A stretch of 64,000 nucleotides of DNA from Owenia fusiformis (GCA_903813345.2 CAIIXF020000006.1:32581524-32645523), one strand, 5' to 3'; positions 50,171 through 63,800 are shown, counted from the stretch's first letter. The notes: generated from the sequence alone by a model not told the origin. Numbers and translations are program-made.

Positions 50171-51484
50171 ATGATGTTATAGTTCAAGTTGAACAGAGTG
50201 GTGATGTCTCGTGTCATCTCGGGATGACACGTCTCCGGCCGAGACACACTTAGGATGAGACCCTCCTCGGACGAGCGCTACGAAATAAATTTTTCTCTCT
50301 AAAATTGAAATTAATGGTCTAAAATGATGTTATAGTTCAAGTTGAACAGAGTGGTGATGTCTCGTGTCATCTCGGGATGACACGTCTCCGGCCGAGACAC
50401 ACTTAGGATGAGACCCTCCTCGGACGAGCGCTACGAAATAAATTTTTCTCTCTAAAATTGAAATTAATGGTCTAAAATGATGTTATAGTTCAAGTTGAAC
50501 AGAGTGGTGATGTCTCATGTCATCTCGGGATGACACGTCTCCGGCTGAGACACACTTAGGATGAGACCCTCCTCGGACGAGCGCTACGAAATAAATTTTT
50601 CTCTCTAAAATTGAAATTAATGGTCTAAAATGATGTTATAGTTCAAGTTGAACAGAGTGGTGATGTCTCGTGTCATCTCGGGATGACACGTCTCCGGCCG
50701 AGACACACTTAGGATGAGACCCTCCTCGGACGAGCGCTACGAAATAAATTTTTCTCTCTAAAATTGAAATTAATGGTCTAAAATGATGTTATAGTTCAAG
50801 TTGAACAGAGTGGTGATGTCTCGTGTCATCTCGGGATGACACGTCTCCGGCCGAGACACACTTAGGATGAGACCCTCTCGGACGAGCGCTACGAAATAAA
50901 TTTTTCTCTCTAAAATTGAAATTATGGTCTAAAATGATGTTATAGTTCAAGTTGAACAGAGTGGTGATGTCTCATGTCATCTCGGGATGACACGTCTCCG
51001 GCCAAGACACACTTAGGATGAGACCCTCCTCGGACGAGCGCTACAAAATAAATTTTTCTCTCTAAAATTGAAATTAATGGTCTAAAATGATGTTATAGTT
51101 CAAGTTGAACAGAGTTGTGATGTCTCGTGTCATCTCGGAATGACACGTCTCCGGCCGAGACACACTTAGGATGAGACCCTCCTCGGACGAGCGCTACGAA
51201 ATAAATTTTTCTCTCTAAAATTGAAATTAATGGTCTAAAATGATGTTATAGTTCAAGTTGAACAGAGTGGTGATGTCTCGTGTCATCTCGGGATGACACG
51301 TCTCCGGCCGAGACACACTTAGGATGAGACCCTCCTCGGACGTGCGCTACGAAATAAATTTTTCTCTCTAAAATTGAAATTAATGGTCTAAAATGATGTT
51401 ATAGTTCAAGTTGAACAGAGTGGTGATGTCTCGTGTCATCTCGGGATGACACGTCTCCGGCCGAGACACACTTAGGATGAGACC
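50171..51484 (+). repeat. Type A block ending at the palindrome centre
   Basis: About 8.5 type A monomers. Private variants (TCTCATGTC, CCCTCTCGG, CTACAAAATAAA, GAGTTGTGATG, CTCGGAATGAC) match those at 47.66-47.93 kb with an offset of about 3212 bp (21 monomers minus 1 bp). The block ends GGATGAGACC at 51484, where the element starts. Confidence 0.92.
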
Positions 51485-52115
51485 TGTTATGCGGTATATG
51501 GCATACATTCATGGTTGCGCGGTATTCGTGATACGGGTGAATATGCCATACTCACCTGCGGTATATGGCATATTCTGCAGGTGAATATGTGATATTCTGC
51601 AGTGAATATGCGATACATTGATTTCAGTGAATACCCGATACTCACCTGCAGAATATGTCATACTCACTTGCGGAATATGCCATATACCGCAGGTGAATAT
51701 GACATATACCGTAGGTGAAAACGTGATACAGAAAGCCTTGATTTGATTGGTTGCGAAAATCGACTCTAAATGTAAAACTACGCTGGATTACCTATATAGT
51801 CAGTGCGTCGAGTACTAATATATGAATCCTGGTTTGATTGAGAAAGTTTATTACGCGAGATTGGCGACTGATACTTCTGCTAAGTTAATATATTCGATAC
51901 ACAGTACTGTTGATTCTGTAATCATTATAATAATTTATAACGTTTTACTTGTTCGTTCAATCGATGTAATTGACAATTGCGTACTTCCGTATCGCGTTCT
52001 CATTGGTTAGTATGTATGCCATATACCGCAGGTTAATCTGTCATACACCGCAAGTGAATATGCCATATTCGTTGCGGAATATGACATATTTTTGTATCGT
52101 GTTTACCGCGTAACA
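51485..52115 (+). mobile_element. Full-length element at the palindrome centre, plus
   Basis: This 631-bp copy starts with the variant TGTTATGCGGTATATGG and ends TTTACCGCGTAACA. The left flank is satellite (GAGACC) but the right flank is single-copy (ACTAAAAAC), so there is no target duplication. Its first ~305 bp (51485-51789) are repeated without a visible difference, inverted, at 52309-52613. That half is therefore part of the palindrome arm and the other half is part of the spacer. Confidence 0.9.
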
Positions 52116-52308
52116 ACTAAAAACAATAATGATGAAGAATTATACATTGCTGACCTTGAAATGCCATTTTAATCCAAAAGTGGATTATGCTATCAACGGC
52201 GTCAAATCAAATCTTGTTAGAAAGTCAATCAGTTGTACAAGCACTTTAAAAATTACAAGTACGTATAATGTATTGCTTGGTACATGTAGATCTATTGGTT
52301 ATACTCTG
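52116..52308. other. Single-copy spacer in the palindrome centre
   Basis: This 193-bp AT-rich stretch lies between the full element and the inverted half element. It has no match elsewhere in the window. An open frame crosses it (from 52129 into the element), but it is short, ends in the element and shows no domain, so I do not call a gene. Confidence 0.5.
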
Positions 52309-52613
52309 AATCCAGCGTAGTTTTACATTTAGAGTCGATTTTCGCAACCAATCAAATCAAGGCTTTCTGTATCACGTTTTCACCTACGGTATATGTCATA
52401 TTCACCTGCGGTATATGGCATATTCCGCAAGTGAGTATGACATATTCTGCAGGTGAGTATCGGGTATTCACTGAAATCAATGTATCGCATATTCACTGCA
52501 GAATATCACATATTCACCTGCAGAATATGCCATATACCGCAGGTGAGTATGGCATATTCACCCGTATCACGAATACCGCGCAACCATGAATGTATGCCAT
52601 ATACCGCATAACA
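52309..52613 (-). mobile_element. Inverted half element, mirror of 51485-51789
   Basis: The half starts at AATCCAGCGTAG and ends CCGCATAACA, then runs directly into GGTCTCATCC, the reverse complement of the left junction GGATGAGACC. It carries every private base of the left copy that I compared (TGTTATGCGG, GGTATTCGTGATACGG, TATTCTGCAG, ACCGTAGGTG, GCGAAAATCG). It is a product of the palindromic duplication, not an independent insertion. Confidence 0.88.
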
Positions 52614-53745
52614 GGTCTCATCCTAAGTGTGTCTCGGCCGGAGACGTGTCATCCCGAGATGACACGAGACATCACCACTCTGTTCAACTTGAACTATAAC
52701 ATCATTTTAGACCATTAATTTCAATTTTAGAGAGAAAAATTTATTTCGTAGCGCTCGTCCGAGGAGGGTCTCATCCTAAGTGTGTCTCGGCCGGAGACGT
52801 GTCATCCCGAGATGACACGAGACATCACCACTCTGTTCAACTTGAACTATAACATCATTTTAGACCATTAATTTCAATTTTAGAGAGAAAAATTTATTTC
52901 GTAGCGCTCGTCCGAGGAGGGTCTCATCCTAAGTGTGTCTCGGCCGGAGACGTGTCATTCCGAGATGACACGAGACATCACAACTCTGTTCAACTTGAAC
53001 TATAACATCATTTTAGACCATTAATTTCAATTTTAGAGAGAAAAATTTATTTTGTAGCGCTCGTCCGAGGAGGGTCTCATCCTAAGTGTGTCTCGGCCGG
53101 AGACGTGTCATCCCGAGATGACATGAGACATCACCACTCTCTTCAACTTGAACTATAACATCATTTTAGACCATTAATTTCAATTTTAGAGAGAAAAATT
53201 TATTTCGTAGCGCTCGTCCGAGAGGGTCTCATCCTAAGTGTGTCTCGGCCGGAGACGTGTCATCCCGAGATGACACGAGACATCACCACTCTGTTCAACT
53301 TGAACTATAACATCATTTTAGACCATTAATTTCAATTTTAGAGAGAAAAATTTATTTCGTAGCGCTCGTCCGAGGAGGGTCTCATCCTAAGTGTGTCTCG
53401 GCCGGAGACGTGTCATCCCGAGATGACACGAGACATCACCACTCTGTTCAACTTGAACTATAACATCATTTTAGACCATTAATTTCAATTTTAGAGAGAA
53501 AAATTTATTTCGTAGCGCTCGTCCGAGGAGGGTCTCATCCTAAGTGTGTCTCAGCCGGAGACGTGTCATCCCGAGATGACACGAGACATCACCACTCTGT
53601 TCAACTTGAACTATAACATCATTTTAGACCATTAATTTCAATTTTAGAGAGAAAAATTTATTTCGTAGCGCTCGTCCGAGGAGGGTCTCATCCTAAGTGT
53701 GTCTCGGCCGGAGACGTGTCATCCCGAGATGACACGAGACATCAC
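52614..53745 (-). repeat. Type A block, reverse orientation
   Basis: About 7.4 monomers read as the reverse complement (GGTCTCATCCTAAGTGTGTC...). They mirror 50171-51484, including the 1-bp deletion CCGAGAGGGTCTC at 53219 and the TTTGTAGCGC variant, but there is one monomer fewer than on the left. The change to B lies between 53715 and 53778. Confidence 0.93.
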
Positions 53746-55595
53746 CACTCTGCTCAACTTGAACTATAACATCATTTTATACCATTAATTTTAATTTTAG
53801 AAAGAAAAATTTATTTCGTACCGCTCATCCGAGGAGGATCTCATCCTAAGAGTTTCTCGTCCGGCGACGTGTCATCCAGAGATGACACCAGACATCACCA
53901 CTCTATTCAACTTGAACTATAACATCATTTTAAACCATCAATTTCAATTTTAGAAAGAAAAATTTATTTCGTACCGCTCATCCGAGGAGGATCTCATCCT
54001 AAGAGTGTCTCGTCCGGCGACGTGTCATCCCGAGATGACACGAGACATCACCACTCCGTTCAACTTGAACTATAACATCATTTTATACCATTAATTTCAA
54101 TTTTAGAAAGAAAAATTTATTTCGTACCGCTCATCCGAGGAGGATCTCATCCTAAGAGTGTCTCGTCCGGCGACGTGTCATCCCGAGATGACACGAGACA
54201 TCACCACTCTGTTCAACTTGAACTATAACATCATTTTATACCATTAATTTCAATTTTAGAAAGAAAAATTTATTTCGTACCGCTCATCCGAGGAGGATCT
54301 CATCCTAAGAGTGTCTCGTCCGGCGACGTGTCATCTCGAGATGACACGAGACATCACCACTCTGTTCAACTTGAACTATAACATCATTTTATACCATTAA
54401 TTTCAATTTTAGAAAGAAAAAATTTATTTCGTACCGCTCATCCGAGGAGGATCTCATCCTAAGAGTGTCTCGTCCGGCGACGTGTCATCCCGAGATGACA
54501 CGAGACATCACCACTCTGTTCAACTTGAACTATAACATCATTTTATACCATTAATTTCAATTTTAGAAAGAAAAATTTATTTCGTACCGCTCATCCGAGG
54601 AGGATCTCATCCTAAGAGTGTCTCGTCCGGCGACGTGTCATCCCGAGATGACACGAGACATCACCACTCTGTTCAACTTGAACTATAACATCATTTTATA
54701 CCATTAATTTCAATTTTAGAAAGAAATATTTATTTCGTACCGCTCATCCGAGGAGGATCTCATCCTAAGAGTGTCTCGTCCGGCGACGTGTCATCCCGAG
54801 ATGACACCAGACATCACCACTCTGTTCAACTTGAACTATAACATCATTTTATACCATTAATTTCAATTTTAGAAAGAAAAATTTATTTCGTACCGCTCAT
54901 CCGAGGAGGATCTCATCTTAAGAGTGTCTCGTCCGGCGACGTGTCATCCCGAGATGACACGAAACATCACCACTCTGTTCAACTTGAACTATAACATCAT
55001 TTTATACCATTAATTTCAATTTTAGAAAGAAAAATTTATTTCGTACCGCTCATCCGAGGAGGATCTCATCCTAAGAGTGTCTCGTTCGGCGACGTGTCAT
55101 CCCGAGATGACACGAGACATCACCACTCTGTTCAACTTGAACTATAACATAATTTTATACCATTAATTTCAATTTTAGAAAGAAAAATTTATTTCGTACC
55201 GCTCATCCCAGGAGGATCTCATCCTAAGAGTGTCTCGTCCGGCGACGTGTCATCCCGAGATGACACCAGACATCACCACTCTGTTCAACTTGAACTATAA
55301 CATCATTTTATACCATTAATTTCAATTTTAGAAAGAAAAATTTATTTCGTACCGCTCATCCGAGGAGGATCTCATCCTAAGAGTGTCTCGTCCGGCGACG
55401 TGTCATCCCGAGATGACATGAGACATCACCACTCTGTTCAACTTGAACTATAACATCATTTTATACCATTAATTTCAATTTTAGAAAGAAAAATTTATTT
55501 CGTACCGCTCATCCGAGGAGGATCTCATCCTAAGAGTGTCTCGGCCGGCGACGTGTCATCCCGAGATGACACCAGACATCACCACTCTGTTCAAC
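53746..55595 (-). repeat. Type B block, reverse orientation
   Basis: About 12 monomers mirror 48371-50170. Shared private changes are TTAATTTTAATTTTAG, CATCCAGAGATG, CTCTATTCAAC, TTAAACCATCAATTTC, CATCTTAAGAG, CATCCCAGGAGG and AAATATTTATTTC. One 1-bp insertion (GAAAGAAAAAATTT near 54416) is not seen on the left. The change to A lies between 55575 and 55613. Confidence 0.93.
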
Positions 55596-57875
55596 TTGAA
55601 CTATAACATCATTTTAGACCATTAATTTCAATTGTAGAGAGAAAAATTTATTTCGTAGCGCTCGTCCGAGGAGGGTCTCATCCTAAGTGTGTCTCAGCCG
55701 GAGACGTGTCATCCCGAGATGACACGAGACATCTCCACTCTGTTCAACTTGAACTATAACATCATTTTAGACCATTAATTTCAATTTTAGAGAGAAAAAT
55801 TTATTTCGTAGCGCTCGTCCGAGGAGGGTCTCATCCTAAGTGTGTCTCGGCCGGAGACGTGTCATCCCGAGATGACACGAGACATCACCACTCTGTTCAA
55901 CTTGAACTATAACATCATTTTAGACCATTAATTTCAATTTTAGAGAGAAAAATTTATTTCGTAGCGCTCGTCCGAGGAGGGTCTCATCCTAAGTGTGTCT
56001 CGGCCGGAGACGTGTCATTCCGAGATGACACGAGACATCACAACTCTGTTCAACTTGAACTATAACATCATTTTAGACCATTAATTTCAATTTTAGAGAG
56101 AAAAATTTATTTTGTAGCGCTCGTCCGAGGAGGGTCTCATCCTAAGTGTGTCTCGGCCAGAGACGTGTCATCCCGAGATGACATGAGACATCACCACTCT
56201 GTTCAACTTGAACTATAACATCATTTTAGACCATTAATTTCAATTTTAGAGAGAAAAATTTATTTCGTAGCGCTCGTCCGAGAGGGTCTCATCCTAAGTG
56301 TGTCTCGGCCGGAGACGTGTCATCCCGAGATGACACGAGACATCACCACTCTGTTCAACTTGAACTATAACATCATTTTAGACCATTAATTTCAATTTTA
56401 GAGAGAAAAATTTATTTCGTAGCGCTCGTCCGAGGAGGGTCTCATCCTAAGTGTGTCTCGGCCGGAGACGTGTCATCCCGAGATGACACGAGACATCACC
56501 ACTCTGTTCAACTTGAACTATAACATCATTTTAGATCATTTATTTCAATTTTAGAGAGAAAAATTTATTTCGTAGCGCTCGTCCGAGGAGGGTCTCATCC
56601 TAAGTGTGTCTCAGCCGGAGACGTGTCATCCCGAGATGACACGAGACATCACCACTCTGTTCAACTTGAACTATAACATCATTTTAGACCATTAATTTCA
56701 ATTTTAGAGAGAAAAATTTATTTCGTAGCGCTCGTCCGAGGAGGGTCTCATCCTAAGTGTGTCTCGGCCGGAGAAGTGTCATCCCGAGATGACACGAGAC
56801 ATCACCACTCTGTTCAACTTGAACTATAACATCATTTTAGACCATTAATTTCAATTTTAGAGAGAAAAATTTATTTCGTAGCGCTCGTCCGAGGAGGGTC
56901 TCATCCTAAGTGTGTCTCGGCCGGAGACGTGTCATCCCGAGATGACACGAGACATCACCACTCTGTTCAACTTGAACTATAACATCATTTTATACCATTA
57001 ATTTTAATTTTAGAAAGAAAAATTTATTTCGTACCGCTCATCCGAGGAGGGTCTCATCCTAAGTGTGTCTCGGCCGGAGACGTGTCATCCCGAGATGACA
57101 CGAGACATCACCACTCTGTTCAACTTGAACTATAACATCATTTTAGACCATTAATTTCAATTTTAGAGAGAAAAATTTATTTCGTAGCGCTCGTCCGAGG
57201 AGGGTCTCATCCTAAGTGTGTCTCGGCCGGAGACGTGTCATCCCGAGATGACACGAGACATCACCACTCTGTTCAACTTGAACTATAACATCATTTTAGA
57301 CCATTAATTTCAATTTTAGAGAGAAAAATTTATTTCGTAGCGCTCGTCCGAGGAGGGTCTCATTCTAAGTGTGTCTCGGCCGGAGACGTGTCATCCCGAG
57401 ATGACACGAGACATCACCACTCTGTTCAACTTGAACTATAACATCATTTTAGACCATTAATTTCAATTTTAGAGAGAAAAATTTATTTCGTAGCGCTCGT
57501 CCGAGGAGGGTCTCATCCTAAGTGTGTCTCAGCCGGAGACGTGTCATCCCGAGATGACACGAGACATCACCACTCTGTTCAACTTGAACTATAACATCAT
57601 TTTAGACCATTAATTTCAATTTTAGAGAGAAAAATTTATTTCGTAGCGCTCGTCCGAGGAGGGTCTCATCCTAAGTGTGTCTCGGCCGGAGACGTGTCAT
57701 CCCGAGATGACACGAGACATCACCACTCTGTTCAACTTGAACTATAACATCATTTTAGACCATTAATTTCAATTTTAGAGAGAAAAATTTATTTCGTAGC
57801 GCTCGTCCGAGGAGGGTCTCATCCTAAGTGTGTCTCGGCCGGAGACGTGTCATCCCGAGATGACACGAGACATCA
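55596..57875 (-). repeat. Type A block with B-like patch, reverse orientation
   Basis: About 15 monomers mirror 46561-48370, including the hybrid patch (56988-57045), the TTTAGATCATTTATTTC variant (~56530) and CCGGAGAAGTGTC (~56770). Between the patch and the outer B block the right arm has about four more monomers plus 21 bp than the left, which places a deletion in the left arm at 46560. Confidence 0.93.
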
Positions 57876-60800
57876 CCACTCTGTTCAACTTGAACTATAA
57901 CATCATTTTATACCATTAATTTTAATTTTAGAAAGAAAAATTTATTTCGTACCGCTCATCCGAGGAGGATCTCATCCTAAGAGTGTCTCGTCCGGCGACG
58001 TGTCATCCAGAGATGACACCAGACATCACCACTCTATTCAACTTGAACTATAACATCATTTTAAACCATCAATTTCAATTTTAGAAAGAAAAATTTATTT
58101 CGTACCGCTCATCCGAGGAGGATCTCATCCTAAGAGTGTCTCGTCCGGCGACGTGTCATCCCGAGATGACACGAGACATCACCACTCCGTTCAACTTGAA
58201 CTATAACATCATTTTATACCATTAATTTCAATTTTAGAAAGAAAAATTTATTTCGTATCGCTCATCCGAGGAGGATCTCATCCTAAGAGTGTCTCGTCCG
58301 GCGACGTGTCATCCCGAGATGACACGAGACATCACCACTCTGTTCAACTTGAACTATAACATCATTTTATACCATTAATTTCAATTTTAGAAAGAAAAAT
58401 TTATTTCGTACCGCTCATCCGAGGAGGATCTCATCCTAAGAGTGTCTCGTCCGGCGACGTGTCATCTCGAGATGACACGAGACATCACCACTCTGTTCAA
58501 CTTGAACTATAACATCATTTTATACCATTAATTTCAATTTTAGAAAGAAAAATTTATTTCGTACCGCTCATCCGAGGAGGATCTCATCCTAAGAGTGTCT
58601 CGTCCGGCGACGTGTCATCCCAAATGACACGAGACATCACCACTCTGTTCAACTTGAACTATAACATCATTTTATACCATTAATTTCAATTTTAGAAAGA
58701 AAAATTTATTTCGTACCGCTCATCCGAGGAGGATCTCATCCTAAGAGTGTCTCGTCGGCGACGTGTCATCCCAAGATGACACGAGACATCACCACTCTGT
58801 TCAACTTGAACTATAACATCATTTTATACCATTAATTTCAATTTTAGAAAGAAATATTTATTTCGTACCGCTCATCCGAGGAGGATCTCATCCTAAGAGT
58901 GTCTCGTCCGGCGACGTGTCATCCCGAGATGACACCAGACATCACCACTCTGTTCAACTTGAACTATAACATCATTTTATACCATTAATTTCAATTTTAG
59001 AAAGAAAAATTTATTTCGTACCGCTCATCCGAGGAGGATCTCATCTTAAGAGTGTCTCGTCCGGCGACGTGTCATCCCGAGATGACACGAAACATCACCA
59101 CTCTGTTCAACTTGAACTATAACATCATTTTATACCATTAATTTCAATTTTAGAAAGAAAAATTTATTTCGTACCGCTCATCCGAGGAGGATCTCATCCT
59201 AAGAGTGTCTCGTTCGGCGACGTGTCATCCCGAGATGACACGAGACATCACCACTCTGTTCAACTTGAACTATAACATAATTTTATACCATTAATTTCAA
59301 TTTTAGAAAGAAAAATTTATTTCGTACCGCTCATCCCAGGAGGATCTCATCCTAAGAGTGTCTCGTCCGGCGACGTGTCATCCCGAGATGACACCAGACA
59401 TCACCACTCTGTTCAACTTGAACTATAACATCATTTTATACCATTAATTTCAATTTTAGAAAGAAAAATTTATTTCGTACCGCTCATCCGAGGAGGATCT
59501 CATCCTAAGAGTGTCTCGTCCGGCGACGTGTCATCCCGAGATGACATGAGACATCACCACTCTGTTCAACTTGAACTATAACATCATTTTATACCATTAA
59601 TTTCAATTTTAGAAAGAAAAATTTATTTCGTACCGCTCATCCGAGGAGGATCTCATCCTAAGAGTGTCTCGGCCGGCGACGTGTCATCCCGAGATGACAC
59701 CAGACATCACCACTCTGTTCAACTTGAACTATAACATCATTTTATACCATTAATTTCAATTTTAGAAAGAAAAATTTATTTCGTACCGCTCATCCGAGGA
59801 GGATCTCATCCTAAGAGTGTCTCGTCCGGCGACGTGTCATCCCGAGATGACACCAGACATCACCACTCTGTTCAACTTGAACTATAACACCATTTTATAC
59901 CATTAATTTCAATTTTAGAAAGAAAAATTTATTTCGTACCGCTCATCCGAGGAGGATCTCATCCTAAGAGTGTCTCGTCCGGCGACGTGTCATCCCGAGA
60001 TGACACGAGACATCACCACTCTGTTCAACTTGAACTATAACATCAATTTATACCATTAATTTCAATTTTAGAAAGAAAAATTTATTTCGTACCGCTCATC
60101 CGAGGAGGATCTCATCCTAAGAGTGTCTCGTCCGGCGACGTGTCATCCCGAGATGACACCAGACATCACCACTCTGTTCAACTTGAACTATAACATCATT
60201 TTATACCATTAATTTCAATTTTAGAAAGAAAAATTTATTTCGTACCGCTCATCCGAGGAGGATCTCATCCTAAGAGTGTCTCGTCCGGCGACGTGTCATC
60301 CCGAGATGACACCAGACATCACCACTCTATTCAACTTGAACTATAACATCATTTTATACCATTAATTTCAATTTTAGAAAGAAAAATTTATTTCGTACCG
60401 CTCATCCGAGGAGGATCTCATCCTAAGAGTGTCTCATCCGGCGACGTGTCATCCCGAGATGACACGAGACATCACCACTCTGTTCAACTTGAACTATAAC
60501 ATCATTTTATACCATTAATTTCAATTTTAGAAAGAAAAAATTATTTCGTACCGCTCATCCGATGAGGATCCCATCCTAAGAATGTCTCGTCCGGCGACGT
60601 GTCATCCCGAGATGACAAGAGACATCACCACTCTGTTCAACTTGAACTATAACATCATTTTATACCATCAATTTCAATTTTAGAAAGAAAAATTTATTTC
60701 GTACCGCTCATCCGAGGAGGATCTCATCCTAAGAGTGTCTCGTCCGGCGACGTGTCATCCCGAGATGACACGAGACATCACCACTCTGTTCAACTTGAAC

Positions 60801-63800
60801 TATAACATCATTTTATACCATTATTTTCAATTTTAGAAAGAAAAATTTATTTCGTACCGCTCATCCGAGGAGGATCTCATCCTAAGAGTGTCTCGTCCGG
60901 CGACGTGTCATCCCGAGATGACACCAGACATCACCACTCTGTTCAACTTGAACTATAACATCATTTTATACCATTAATTTCAATTTTAGAAAGAAAAATT
61001 TATTTCGTACCGCTCATCCGAGGAGGATCTCATCCTAAGAGTGTCTCGTCCGGCGATGTGTCATCCCGAGATGACACCAGACATCACCACTCTGTTCAAC
61101 TTGAACTATAACATCATTTTATACCATTAATTTCAATTTTATAAAGAAAAATTTATTTCGTACCGCTCATCCGAGGAGGATCTCATCCTAAGAGTGTCTC
61201 GTCCGGCGACGTGTCATCCCGAGATGACACCAGACATCACCACTCTGTTCAACTTGAACTATAACATCATTTTATACCATTAATTTCAATTTTAGAAAGA
61301 AAAATTTATTTCGTACCACTCATCCGAGGAGGATCTCATCCTAAGAGTGTCTCGTCCGGCGACGTGTCATCCCGAGATTACACGAGACATCACCACTCTA
61401 TTCAATTTGAACTATAACATCATTTTATACCATTAATTTCAATTTTAGAAAGAAAAAATTATTTCGTACCGCTCATCCGAGGAGGATCTCATCCTAAGAG
61501 TGTCTCGTCCGGCGACGTGTCATCCCGAGATGACACGAGACATCACCACTCTGTTCAACTTGAACTATAACATCATTTTATACCATTAATTTCAATTTTA
61601 GAAAGAAAAATTTATTTCGTACCGCTCATCCGAGGAGGATCTCATCCTAAGAGTGTCTCGTCCGGCGACGTGTCATCCCGAGATGACACCAGACATCACC
61701 ACTCTATTCAACTTGAACTATAACATCATTTTATACCATTAATTTCAATTTTAGAAAGAAAAATTTATTTCGTACCGCTCATCCGAGGAGGATCTCATCC
61801 TAAGAGTGTCTCGTCCGGCGACGTGTCATCCCGAGATGACACGAGACATCACCACTCTGTTCAACTTGAACTATAACATCATTTTATACCATTAATTTCA
61901 ATTTTAGAAAGAAAAATTTATTTCGTACCGCTCATCCGAGGAGGATCTCATCCTAAGAGTGTCTCGTCCGGCGACGTGTCATCCCGAGATGACACGAGAC
62001 ATCACCACTCTGTTCAACTTGAACTATAACATCATTTTATACCATTAATTTCAATTTTAGAAAGAAAAATTTATTTCGTACCGCTCATCCGAGGAGGATC
62101 TCATCCTAAGAGTGTCTCGTCCGGCGACGTGTCATCCCGAGATGACACCAGACATCACCACTCTGTTCAACTTGAACTATAACATCATTTTATACCATTA
62201 ATTTCAATTTTAGAAAGAAAAATTTATTTCGTACCGCTCATCCGAGGAGGATCTCATCCTAAGAGTGTCTCGTCCAGCGACGTGTCATCCCGAGATGACA
62301 CGAGACATCACCACTCTGTTCAACTTGAACTATAACATCATTTTATACCATTAATTTCAATTTTAGAAAGAAAAATTTATTTCGTACCGCTCATCCGAGG
62401 AGGATCTCATCCTAAGAGTGTCTCGTCTGGCGACGTGTCATCCTGAGATGACACCAGACATCACCACTCTGTTCAACTTGAACTATAACATCATTTTATA
62501 CCATTAATTTCAATTTTAGAAAGAAAAATTTATTTCGTACCGCTCATCCAAGGAGGATCTCATCCTAAGAGTGTCTCGTCCGGCGACGTGTCATCCCAAG
62601 ATGACACCAGACATCACCACTCTGTTCAACTTGAACTATAACATCATTTTATACCATTAATTTCAATTTTAGAAAGAAAAATTTATTTCGTACCGCTCAT
62701 CCGAGGAGGATCTCATCCTAAGAGTGTCTTTTCCGGCGATGTGTCATCCCGAGATGACACCAGACATCACCACTCTGTTCAACTTGAACTATAACATCAT
62801 TTTATACCATTAATTTCAATTTTATAAAGAAAAATTTATTTAGTACCGCTCATCCGAGGAGGATCTCATCCTAAGAGTGTCTCGTCCGGCGACGTGTCAT
62901 CCCGAGATGACACCAGACATCACCACTCTGTTCAACTTGAACTATAACATCATTTTATACCATTAATTTCAATTTTAGAAAGAAAAATTTATTTCGTACC
63001 ACTCATCCGAGGAGGATCTCATCCTAAGAGTGTCTCGTCCGGCGACGTGTCATCCCGAGATTACACGAGACATCACCACTCTGTTCAATTTGAACTATAA
63101 CATCATTTTATACCATTAATTTCAATTTTAGAAAGAAAAATTTATTTCGTACCGCTCATCCGAGGAGGATCTCATCCTAAGAGTGTCTCGTCCGGCGACG
63201 TGTCATCCCGAGATGACACGAGACATCACCACTCTGTTCAACTTGAACTATAACATCATTTTTTACCATTAATTTCAATTTTAGTAAGAAAAATTTATTT
63301 CGTACCGCTCATCCGAGGAGGATCTCATCCTAAGAGTGTCTCGTCCGGCGACGTGTCATCCCGAGATGACACCAGACATCACCACTCTGTTCAACTTGAA
63401 CTATAACATCATTTTATACCATTAATTTCAATTTTAGAAAGAAACATTTATTTCGTACCGCTCATCCGAGGAGGATCTCATCCTAAGAGTGTCTCGTCCG
63501 GCGACGTGTCATCCCGAGATGACACCAGACATCACCACTCTGTTCAACTTGAACTATAACATCATTTTATACCATTAATTTCAATTTTAGAAAGAAAAAT
63601 TTATTTCGTACCGCTCATCCGAGGAGGATCTCATCCTAAGAGTGTCTCGTCCGGCGACGTGTCATCCCGAGATGACACGAGACATCACCACTCTGTTCAA
63701 CTTATACTATAACATCATTTTATACCATTAATTTCAATTTTAGAAAGAAAAATTTATTTCGTACCGCTCATCTGAGGAGGATCTCATCCTAAGAGTGTCT

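Noticed and set aside
8078-51484. CRISPR array or bacterial direct repeats
   Set aside because: The whole 153-bp unit is repeated, with no unique spacers, and the surroundings are eukaryotic transposable elements.
51822-52320. Two open frames of 62-63 codons at the palindrome centre
   Set aside because: The first is inside the element's non-coding middle. The second crosses 193 bp of single-copy DNA and ends in element sequence, with no recognisable domain.
51485-52613. The palindrome as a pure assembly or library strand-switch artefact
   Set aside because: A simple artefact would give two arms identical in length. Here they differ by about 1, 4 (+21 bp) and 5 monomers and by arm-specific duplications, and the centre is asymmetric. 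An artefact cannot be excluded without reads, but it is the less likely reading.
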